Source: Contendibacter sp031732755 (GTDB taxonomy: Bacteria > Pseudomonadota > Gammaproteobacteria > Competibacterales > Competibacteraceae). Taken from it: a stretch of 23,004 bases of DNA. Position numbers and translations under genes: made by a program. Shown in pieces: positions 1 through 6,238 of the stretch; the first letter of the stretch is position 1; each line of letters starts with the position of its first letter. The stretch lies in assembly GCA_031732755.1 (NCBI GenBank), contig JAVMKI010000039.1, positions 1 to 23,004 on the forward strand, given 5' to 3'. The notes under the pieces were generated by a model. That model was given only the letters and a program-made list of their open reading frames with translations, was not told the DNA's origin and searched no databases.

Positions 1-196
1 GAACCGCGTCCGGCTCGCGGCGTTGGGTGGTATGACGACTTTGACCGGGTCGGCGACGGTCCAGATCGCGTTGCAAATCCGCCTCCGCCAATGCCAGGCC
101 CGGCGGACAACCGTCCACGATGGCGCCCAGCGCCGGACCGTGGCTTTCGCCAAAGGTGGTGACCGTGAACAGCTTGCCAAACGTGTTGCCAGACAT
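1..196 (-). CDS. aroC: Chorismate synthase, N-terminal 65 residues (cut by left edge)
   Basis: Chorismate synthase converts 5-enolpyruvylshikimate-3-phosphate to chorismate, the last common step of aromatic amino acid synthesis in the cytoplasm, using reduced FMN. Read on the minus strand from the ATG at 196-194, the protein begins MSGNTFGKLFTVTTFGESHG and continues through IVDGCPPG, the Leu-Asp-Arg-Arg-Arg-Pro-Gly stretch and TTQRREPD. These are the conserved N-terminal blocks of the family, including the GESHG signature. A Shine-Dalgarno AGGGAGT precedes the ATG at suitable spacing. The rest of the gene lies outside the window to the left. It is the most downstream minus-strand gene here, 165 bp after the PqqD-HprK-like gene. 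That gap contains palindromic repeat sequence, so cotranscription is uncertain. No defect is visible in the part present. Confidence 0.96.
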   Translation of the reverse strand, partial: MSGNTFGKLFTVTTFGESHGPALGAIVDGCPPGLALAEADLQRDLDRRRPGQSRHTTQRREPDAV

Positions 197-323
197 GCGG
201 AAGACTCCCTGGTTCGGATCGCGCGGGGTGGGATTTTTAGCAGCAGTACCAAAGATCACCAAGTGAAGTCAATTGGTTATCCCGTTTCCGAATGGATATT
301 GAGCTTTGGGCGACTTTTGGTTG

Positions 324-396
324 GTTGGGCCGAACGTCGTGAAGCTCAACATCCCGGTTCTTCATGGTTGGGCAACGCTACGCTTTTGCCCAACCC
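324..396. repeat. Palindromic repeat at the 3' end of the kinase gene
   Basis: There is a perfect 10-bp inverted repeat at 366-375 and 386-395 (arms GGTTGGGCAA and TTGCCCAACC) with a 10-base loop. A weaker 7-bp stem lies at 324-330 and 344-350 with related arms (GTTGGGC and GCTCAAC). The first hairpin overlaps the last codons and stop of the upstream minus-strand gene. The TTGGGC...GCCCAA design resembles dispersed intergenic palindromes I recall from many gammaproteobacteria. That family assignment is from memory. It could also slow or end transcription before aroC, although no run of T follows. Confidence 0.6.
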
Positions 397-1393
397 ACGC
401 CTTAGCACTGAAGGCCAGCAGTTTGTCCTGGGTCAGATCGGCGATGACGGATTCCGCCTCGATCAGACCTTGCAATACCTGCACTGGGTTCAGCGGTTCA
501 AGGAGGGATTTACCGCCAGGCTGATAGTGGGGGAACACGAAGGCGGCGGTAGGGAGCGGCCCCCGGTGGATGGGGCCGGGCGGTGGGGAGAAACGCACCG
601 GCCGGCCGGCGCGCTCGATAAGCGGGGCGCGGTTCAGGTCGGGCAGCCATGGGACCAGCACTGGCCAACTGCCCGCTTTCAGGCACAAGCTTAGGCCGAG
701 GCCCAGCAAGTGACCTTCCAACGTTACCGGAATCACGTCGTCGCTCAACAGCGCCCACCCGCTGGCGTTGAGGGCGGCGGCCAGGGTGGTTTTGCCCGCG
801 CCGCCAGAGCCGATCAGCAGCAGTCCACGACCGGTCCGGCTGACCCCGGCGGCGTGGAGGACCAGCAAGCGCTGGTCGGTGATACAGGCAGCTTCCCCCA
901 GTTCGGTCACAGTATGGGCGATGGCCGCATCGCGGTTGTTGCCAGCGACAGCGAATGCCTCGTCCACGAACAATTGCCAGTCGGTGGCGGTGCCCACGAG
1001 ATGCAGGTAGACAGCGGGCGCGGTGGTGGTCTCGTCCCGCAGGTGGCGGGTGATTCGTTCTAGTGGAACGGCGAGGTCGGCATCGTCCACCGTCAGGGCG
1101 ATTTGCCGATCCGCTAGATGCAAAATCCAGGTGGGGGCCGCGTCCGTTACGCTGGTCCAGGTGTTCAGAACGCGCGCGACGTCCGCTTGAACCTGCGCCA
1201 GTGAGAGGGTAGATCGGGCTGCCAGACCAGTGACGATCTCCTCTGCGGTCAGCCCGGCGCGGGCGGCGTCCCAAATCGCGGCGGCTAGGGGGTCGAGAAT
1301 CCAGAGTTGGTGACCCCGTTGCGGGCCGGGCCGGGCCAGTACCCGATGATCGCCGAGCGGCGCGCTCAGCATCTTCAAAGATTCACTCAACAC
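362..1393 (-). CDS. PqqD-like domain fused to HPr kinase-like P-loop domain
   Basis: This is a two-domain protein of about 343 residues. Residues ~25-80 look like a PqqD/RRE-type winged helix: LWILDPLAAAIWDAARAG, then a TAEEIV helix. Such domains bind leader peptides in ribosomally made, modified peptide systems. Residues ~175-345 resemble the HPr kinase catalytic fold, with HAAGV, a P-loop GSGGAGKTT and a following LLSDD acidic motif. HprK-related enzymes next to PqqD proteins are known in peptide-modification loci; in the lasso peptide paeninodin such a kinase phosphorylates the peptide. The likely partner here is the small gene directly upstream, whose stop overlaps this start. The GTG at 1393 is chosen for that coupling; TTG at 1396 and ATG at 1372 are alternatives, and no start has a strong Shine-Dalgarno. 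The last residues (AWVGQKRSVAQP) are encoded by a palindromic repeat. The substrate is inferred, not shown. Confidence 0.8.
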   Translation of the reverse strand: MLSESLKMLSAPLGDHRVLARPGPQRGHQLWILDPLAAAIWDAARAGLTAEEIVTGLAARSTLSLAQVQADVARVLNTWTSVTDAAPTWILHLADRQIALTVDDADLAVPLERITRHLRDETTTAPAVYLHLVGTATDWQLFVDEAFAVAGNNRDAAIAHTVTELGEAACITDQRLLVLHAAGVSRTGRGLLLIGSGGAGKTTLAAALNASGWALLSDDVIPVTLEGHLLGLGLSLCLKAGSWPVLVPWLPDLNRAPLIERAGRPVRFSPPPGPIHRGPLPTAAFVFPHYQPGGKSLLEPLNPVQVLQGLIEAESVIADLTQDKLLAFSAKAWVGQKRSVAQP

Positions 1394-1611
1394 CAAGGAT
1401 CATCTGATGGGCAATTCGGGTCAGACGGACCACTAGCCGCTGCTCTTCTGGGCGTCAGCATGAAGGTCATGATGACCGGCGCGGTGTAGGCCAGCTTACC
1501 GAGTTTTTCCAGGGCTTCGCGGCGGCCACGGTCAGGCGTCTCCGGGTCGGTCGGATCGGGAATGACGGGGTCTGAAGCATCCAGCTTGGAATCATTGGCG
1601 ATTTCGGACAT
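1387..1611 (-). CDS. Small 74-residue peptide, possible modified-peptide precursor
   Basis: This is an unrecognised small protein. The start is the ATG at 1611-1609, preceded by AGGTGA at 5-base spacing; a GTG at 1620 in the same frame is the longer alternative. Residues 1-28 are acidic and Pro/Asp-rich. Residues 29-58 read RGRREALEKLGKLAY then TAPVIMTFMLTPRRAAA: an arginine pair, an amphipathic stretch, a short hydrophobic segment and an Ala-rich end like a signal cleavage site. The remaining tail, SGPSDPNCPSDDPWC, is Pro/Asp/Ser-rich with two cysteines, the last at the C-terminus. The stop overlaps the start region of the downstream PqqD-HprK-like gene, so the two are probably translationally coupled. 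A leader-plus-core precursor is the favoured idea; a small membrane-anchored or Tat-like exported peptide is the alternative. Coding status rests on the Shine-Dalgarno, the coupling and the composition. Confidence 0.72.
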   Translation of the reverse strand: MSEIANDSKLDASDPVIPDPTDPETPDRGRREALEKLGKLAYTAPVIMTFMLTPRRAAASGPSDPNCPSDDPWC

Positions 1612-1632
1612 CAGGTTCACCTGCGATGAATG

Positions 1633-1654
1633 CCCTCCCCCGTCCGGGGGAGGG
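1633..1654. repeat. Intergenic hairpin repeat, copy 1
   Basis: A 10-bp perfect inverted repeat (1633-1642 and 1645-1654, arms CCCTCCCCCG and CGGGGGAGGG) with a 2-base loop lies between the propeller gene and the small peptide gene. Read through in one minus-strand frame it gives PLPRTGEG. A second hairpin in the window, at 14341-14368, gives PLPATGEG in the same orientation, so both belong to one dispersed repeat family. There is no T-run, so a terminator role is weak. Confidence 0.65.
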
Positions 1655-1687
1655 GAGTGGAAACGAATTGAGCGCTTGGGGTGGAAT

Positions 1688-4189
1688 CTATCGGTTCGGT
1701 TGGCCGGTGTAGCGCCAGGTGAAATGGCTGACCGTGCGGTATAGGGTCACCGAGACGCCGTCCTGAAGGAAACGCGAGTCGCTGGCTGAGTAACGAGCGC
1801 CGGTATCTTCGTCGAGCACTGTCGAACGGTTTAGCACTGTGGATGGACCTTCCCAGCGCAGCCGAACCGTGCGGCCCGGTTCGTCGGTGCGAATTTCCAG
1901 GCGCCAACTGGCGGCGGGCGAGCCGCGATCCGTGGGGCGATAGTCGCTGGTGTAGTCGCCGGCGTGGATACCCCAGTCTGGGTGGGGGAAGACCACGCTC
2001 AGGGAAGGAGTCGGATCGTCCGTCACCAGGTCCGGTGGGCCTTGCTCCGGCGGCAGGTCCGGCAGGTCGTAGCGGTCGTAGCCAACCTGCGCGTCGGCCA
2101 ACTGGCCAAACACCAGTTCCGCGTTACCCGGTTTGGCACCGGTCTCTTCGACCCGTAACCGCACGGACCAGGCCCGGCCCGTTTGGAGGTCTTGGCTGTT
2201 GGTCGCGCGCCGGATTTCCCGTTCGCGTTCACCAATGGCCTCGCGTCCGCGTTGGCTTAGCGTCTGGGCGGATGCCTCGTCCAGTTCGGCGGCGGTCGCC
2301 GAGGCGATCAACCCATCCAGCAGGCGACTCCACAGGCTGGGGGACGGGGATCGGTCGCGGCTCGCCACCGGGTCGGTCGGGAGTAGCGTCTGGCTGGTCT
2401 TGGGCAGGGCCGGAATCAGCAGCTTGACGGTTTTGCCGTAGCTGGCGGGTTTGACTTCCACCTGAATCCCTTGCCAGGGTTGCAACACGCCGATCTTGCC
2501 GGGAGTGCTATCGTCAAACGTGGCGTAGTTATCGGTATTGGCGGTGTTTTTCCAGGCCCAGTATTGGTTGTTGACATAAGTCGTGGCAGCCGAGGGGACG
2601 TAAGCGACGGTATTGACTCCATCGCTCACTTCGATTCGCACGTCTCCCCAAACGACCGGATAGGGCAGCGGGGAGCTGATCTGGTTGTAACGGACGCGGT
2701 CGCTGAAGGCTTTCAGCGTGATTTCGTAACAACCGACCGTGGACGGACAGCGGGGATTGGTCGTGACGAGAGGGGTGGCGGTGGCCTGGGCGTTGGCGAG
2801 GCTGAGATTCTTGACGCCGGCATTCTTATGCTTGATCCAGTAGCCGACCCCTTGCGCCAACGGCGAATTGCTGTCCGCCATGAAGGTATCTACGTAGGTG
2901 ACGTCATTGCGCTGGTAAACCCGCCAGTCCGTTCCGTAAGTACCCAGGCCGTCGTCGCCGAACACACCGGCGATGGTGGAGGTGAGCGGTTGGGCCGGCA
3001 AACCGACCAGTCCCCAGAACGTCGGATTCAGCGGCGAGTATTCGCCCCAGGCGCTGAGAGAGATCAGGGCCATGTCGCTCGCGCCCACCAGGACGAGGCG
3101 GTCGCCGGACCAAGCGACGCCGTGCCAATCGACGCTGCCGCTGGTGGCGGAGGTCCAACTGCCGCCATCGGTGCTGGTGAGCACCGTTCCCGCCGCGCCG
3201 ACCGCTCGAAACTGACGGCCAGTCCAGGCAACGCCGTACAGATGGGCGCTGCCGATGGTTTGCGCGGTCCAGGCGGTGCCGTCGCTGCTGGTCAGGATCG
3301 TTCCGCCCGTTCCAACCGCGACGAACCGCGTTCCCGACCAGGCGATGTCCAGAAGGTGCTCGGTGGTTGGCGAGGAGGCCACGGAACTCCAGAACAGTCC
3401 ATTGGCGCTGGTCAAAATCGTCCCGGCATCACCGACCGCGACGAATCGACTGCCGCCCCAGGTCACGCCATTGAGCGAAGGGCTGACGACGCCGCTACTT
3501 TCCCAAGCGATCCCTTCCGTGCTGGTGAAAATCGTCCCGTTGTAACCCACCACCACGAAGCGGCCACCGCCCCAGGTGACGTCGTACAACGGGTTACCGC
3601 CAACGTTGAGATTGATCCAGAGGCCGTCGGTGGGACTGATGAGGATCGCGCCGGAATCGCCGACGGCCACAAAAAGTTGCCCGGACCAGGCCACGCCGTT
3701 GAGGGTGTTGGAGTTGAGGGGTAAGGACGTTTGGGAGGTCCAGCCTGCGCCATCCGAACTGGTGCGGATCACGCCGCCTTCTCCCACCACCACGAACTGA
3801 TTGCCCGACCAGGCGATATCGTGCAGGCTCGCCAGGTTGACAAGGATATTGCCCGTGACTGGCGCGGCGGGCAGATAAAGGGAGTTACCAGCTTGGTCGG
3901 CGGTGACGGTGCAGGTACCAACGGTATCATAGCTGACCGTGGCGACGTTGACCGTGCAAATCGCGGGAGTGGTCGTGCCGAAGACTACTGGGTTACCAGA
4001 GCCGCCGCCGGTGGCGCTGAGTGTCGCCAAGCCGCTGACCACGCCGGTGGTCGGGGGGTTGAAATTGGTGATGGCTTGCGGGTTGCGGTTGACGGCGACC
4101 TGATAAGCAGCGAGGCTGGTGTTGCGGAAGTGGATATAACCGACGTTTTCGCCCCAGGCGTAGCCGTCGAAAATGCCATTGGCATCGAT
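1688..4189 (-). pseudogene. Secreted beta-propeller repeat protein, 3' fragment split by IS
   Basis: This is the remaining 833 codons of a large exported protein whose start lies beyond the IS, at 5701. Right after the IS junction comes a GYAWGENVGYIHF motif. An Ig-like segment follows (QAITNFNPP, then SATGGGSGNPVVF, TVSYDTVGTCTVTADQAG, YLPAAPVTG). Then come seven tandem units of about 40 residues, each on the plan GVAWSG-x-FVAVG-x-x-GTILTS-x-DG-x-x-W, which fits one seven-bladed propeller of BNR or Ycf48-like type. The rest has a conserved-looking module (FWGLVGLPAQP, GYWIKH) and a Ser/Glu/Arg-rich linker. The C-terminal domain ends in YTGQPNR. The function is unknown; an extracellular or surface binding role is inferred. 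A GTG at 4042 could start a shorter product but has no clear ribosome site or signal peptide. Upstream in frame, a TGA inside the IS blocks it, so the gene is probably inactive. Confidence 0.8.
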
Positions 4190-4228
4190 TGAACCGCCCC
4201 GGGAATTCCGGAGGCTGATTGCTGTGAG

Positions 4229-5129
4229 TCACGCTGCCATGGCGGACTCGGTGAGTCGGCGATAGTAGGCTGCTTCGGCCTCAGCCGGCGGAATGTAACC
4301 AATGGGCTCCAGCAGTCTGCGATAGTTGAACCAGTCTACCCAGGTCAGGGTGGCCCATTCCACCGTCTCCAGGCCCTGCCAAGACTTCCGGTGGATCACC
4401 TCGGCCTTGTACAGCCCATTGATGGTCTCGGCCAAGGCATTATCATACGAGTCGCCCACGCTGCCCACCGAGGGCTCGATGCCCGCCTCGGCCAGGCGCT
4501 CGGTATAACGGATCGACACGTATTGCACCCCGCGATCGCTATGGTGGAAAGCCGCTCCGGCCGAACGGCTGGCGCGCACAGAGGGCCTGCTCCAGCGCAT
4601 CCAGCACGAAGTCGGTGCGGGCGGAGCGGGACACCTTCCAGCCGACAAGGTACCGGGCGAACACGTCGATGATGAAGGCCACATAGACGAACCCCTGTGC
4701 CGTGGACACATACGTGAAATCGGATACCCACAACGCATTCGGACGCTCCGCCGTGAACTGGCGGTTGACCCGATCCTCGGGACCGGCGGCTTCCGGGTCG
4801 CTGACCGTGGTTTTGACCGGCTTGCCACGCCGCACGCCTTTCAGGCCAAGCCGCCGCATCAGCCGCTCCACCGTACAGCGGGCCACCACCACCCCTTCAC
4901 GCCGCAATTGCCGCCAGACCTTGTCGGCGCCGTAGGCCTGCAAATTCTCATCCCAGACCTGTTGGATTTGCCCGCACAGACGCTCATCACGCTGGGCTCG
5001 GGCCGACCTTTGCGCCGGATCGGCCTCCCGGGCGGCACGCAGATCATACGTCGATGGAGCGATCGGCAGCACCTTGCAGATCGGCTCGACTCCATAGACC
5101 TCACGGTACTGGTCGATGAATTCCTTCAT
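4229..5129 (-). pseudogene. IS3-family transposase OrfB, frameshifted
   Basis: This is the catalytic subunit (DDE integrase) of the IS. It starts at ATG 5129, overlapping the orfA stop as ATGA in the -1 frame, typical of IS3 elements. The first frame gives an HTH-like N-terminal part, then ERPNALWVSDFTYV (first Asp) and FIIDVFARYLVGW, and stops at 4539. The second frame carries FHHSDRGVQYVS (second Asp), then SYDNALAETINGLYKAEV (catalytic Glu) and ends SAMAA at 4229. Together they make about 299 residues, the expected OrfB length. The break lies near 4548-4553, just before the second catalytic Asp. Family members read Gly-Leu-Val-His-His at this point, which fits loss of two bases or gain of one. 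The position is inside the active domain, unlike programmed IS3 shifts, so the enzyme should be dead. Confidence 0.88.
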
Positions 5130-5476
5130 CGCTTGAACGGGCGGTCGAGCTCCGCCTGGGCAAAATATGCCGACGCCTTGCGCAGGATCTCGTTGGCTTG
5201 GCGCAGCTCCCGCACCTCCCGCACCTCCCGCACCTCCCGCACCTCCCGCTCCAACGCCTTGATCCGCTCCCGCTCGGCGCTCGTGGCCCCCTCCCGTTCG
5301 CCGCTATCCCTCTCAGCCTGCCGTACCCAGCGCCGTAGCGTTTCGGTGGCGCAGCCGATCTTGGTGGCGATGGAGCAAATGGCTGCCCATTGCGATTCAT
5401 GCTCACCTTGATGCTCTCGCACCATGCGAACCGCTCGCTCCCTGACTTCTGGTGAAAAGTTTGTCGATGTCTTCAT
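5126..5476 (-). CDS. IS3-family transposase OrfA (helix-turn-helix, leucine zipper)
   Basis: This 116-residue DNA-binding subunit recognises the IS ends and can fuse to OrfB by -1 frameshifting. Residues 1-50 hold the HTH: FSPEVRERAVRMV, then WAAICSIATKIGCATETLRRWV. Residues ~65-100 form a coiled coil that normally reads LEREVRELRQANEIL, followed by KASAYFAQAELDR. Here the coil carries extra Arg-Glu-Val triplets encoded by a 9-bp tandem repeat (5212-5247). Each added triplet shifts the heptad by three residues and may disturb dimerisation. The ATG at 5476 follows the left inverted repeat by about 50 bp and has a GGA-rich site upstream. The frame is otherwise intact. Confidence 0.92.
   Translation of the reverse strand: MKTSTNFSPEVRERAVRMVREHQGEHESQWAAICSIATKIGCATETLRRWVRQAERDSGEREGATSAERERIKALEREVREVREVREVRELRQANEILRKASAYFAQAELDRPFKR
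5203..5247. repeat. 9-bp tandem repeat inside orfA
   Basis: Four perfect head-to-tail copies of GCACCTCCC run from 5212 to 5247, with a fifth, one-mismatch copy at 5203-5211. On the coding (minus) strand they encode repeated Arg-Glu-Val in the OrfA coiled coil. The unit length keeps the frame, consistent with replication slippage. Compared with the usual family sequence, about nine residues are extra; that comparison is from memory. Confidence 0.85.
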
Positions 5477-5526
5477 GGCTCCATCCTCTCAAAAGTTGGA
5501 GCCTCCGGGAAAGTCGGGGCGATTCA

Positions 5527-5701
5527 CGTTGGAGCGCGGCGCTCCCGCCGTTCCGGCATTCAGCCGGTTGTAGAGATCGTTCAGGGTGTACATGGCGCTG
5601 CCGGCAGCGGTCGGCGCGGCGGGGGCATCGAGATTGCCCGCCGCGACGGGGCCGGCGAGGGCGAATCCATAAACTAGGATCAACAAGGGGCGAACACTCA
5701 T
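5527..5701 (-). pseudogene. Secreted propeller protein, 5' fragment with signal peptide
   Basis: This is the start of the gene whose remainder is at 1688-4189. The ATG at 5701 has GGAGGA upstream. The 58 codons present give a signal peptide (MSVRPLLILVYGFALAGPVAAG, likely cut near Ala-Ala-Gly) and a mature start NLDAPAAPTAAGSAMYTLND followed by LYNRLNAGTAGAPRSN. The reading frame runs into the IS left end and stops at 5489. Joining codon 58 plus one base (G, 5527) to position 4185, leaving out the IS and four flanking bases, continues in frame as Asp-Ala-Asn-Gly-Ile-Phe-Asp-Gly-Tyr-Ala-Trp. This supports a single ancestral gene of 890 codons. The truncated product would be a short exported peptide of no clear use. 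Confidence 0.8.
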
Positions 5702-6238
5702 GCGACGGTCCTCCAGTCAGGCCAGACGAGCTTTGGAAATTTCCGGCGTCACTTCCGGCGTCACCGTTCATTCCCCTCAAGCGCCCTTCCTCGAAAGACA
5801 GGTCATCGACAGGGGCCGAGAACTGTAAACCTCACTGATTAAGTGTAAATATGTGCGGATATAAGTCAATATGATGATTCATATGAACGGAACTAAACGA
5901 CCACCGGCTAAAAGCCGGTGGGTTTTGCGCCGGGCGCAGAGGACTGAAAGTCCACCCATAAGCGCGCCCGGCGCTCTAAAACAATCCCACTCAACCATCG
6001 TGCCAGTTCCAAGCTGTGCTCAGAGCATCGTAGCTGAAAGCTACCCGCCTAAAAGGCGGGGGTTTTAACCCTATGTATGGAAATAAAAGGAGTTTTTGGA
6101 GGGGGGAACGGAGCAAAGACGTCGGGGTTACGGCATCGACTGTCCGATGTCGGCGCCATCCAGCGGATGTGTTGGATGTGTCGGATATGGGGATACGTGT
6201 ATAGTGGACCGCCCGTAGCTCCCTGCCGAGGAACCGTC
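5702..6238. other. Gene-free region between secreted protein gene and nadC
   Basis: These 537 bases hold no convincing gene. They include a 12-bp direct repeat (TTCCGGCGTCAC twice, 5741-5764) just upstream of the secreted protein's ribosome site, an AT-richer stretch around 5826-5895 where a divergent promoter would be expected, and the hairpin element at 5901-6060. Close to nadC there is a degenerate run of GGATGTGT-like units (6165-6190). A TATAGT hexamer lies at 6200-6205, a possible -10 for nadC, but no well-spaced -35 was found. Confidence 0.5.
5901..6060 (+). mobile_element. Multi-hairpin element, possible IS200/IS605-derived remnant
   Basis: About 160 bases with no ORF are full of perfect stems: 5901-5909 with 5913-5921 (AAA loop, then GTTTT); 5927-5937 with 5964-5974 (11 bp) enclosing 5941-5945 with 5949-5953 (GAA loop); 6030-6035 with 6039-6044 (GAA loop); and 6044-6050 with 6054-6060 (AAA loop, then GGGTTTT). 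The first and last hairpins share the plan stem-AAA-stem-G-TTTT in the same orientation rather than inverted. That is how left and right ends of IS200/IS605 elements are built, and TnpB guide RNAs come from the right end. No TnpA or TnpB remains. An alternative is a structured RNA or two simple terminators. Confidence 0.5.

Larger units (their letters stand above)
4190..5526 (-). mobile_element. IS3-family insertion sequence, 1337 bp
   Basis: This is a complete IS by its ends, carrying orfA and a broken orfB on the minus strand. The termini begin TGAACCGCCCC (from 4190 on plus) and TGAATCGCCCC (from 5526 on minus). They form a 27-bp terminal inverted repeat with 21 matches, both reaching a shared CCGGAGGCT. 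TGA...TCA ends, two overlapping ORFs in -1 relation and a DDE transposase are IS3-family hallmarks. The flanks are CGAT (4186-4189) and CGTT (5527-5530), an imperfect 4-bp target duplication. It sits inside the secreted propeller gene in the same orientation. The transposase frameshift means it could move only if helped in trans. Confidence 0.9.

Noticed and set aside
2471..3724. Long plus-strand open frame (417 codons) opposite the propeller gene
   Set aside because: It is a shadow of the high-GC repeat gene: no ribosome site, low-complexity Arg/Gly/Asp composition and no recognisable domain, while the minus frame shows clear periodic domains.
3000..3840. CRISPR-like periodic repeats
   Set aside because: The ~120-bp periodicity is the codon-level echo of the protein repeats. 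DNA units are diverged and have no spacer-repeat structure.
4042..4229. GTG at 4042 as genuine start of the propeller protein
   Set aside because: The frame continues upstream to the IS with conserved sequence (GYAWGENVGYIHF). The signal peptide is on the far side of the IS, so 4042 is internal.
6077..6238. In-frame 54-codon extension at the start of nadC
   Set aside because: Family proteins begin at MILPDPNP, and the good ribosome site is before 6239. The upstream codons cover non-coding repeats.
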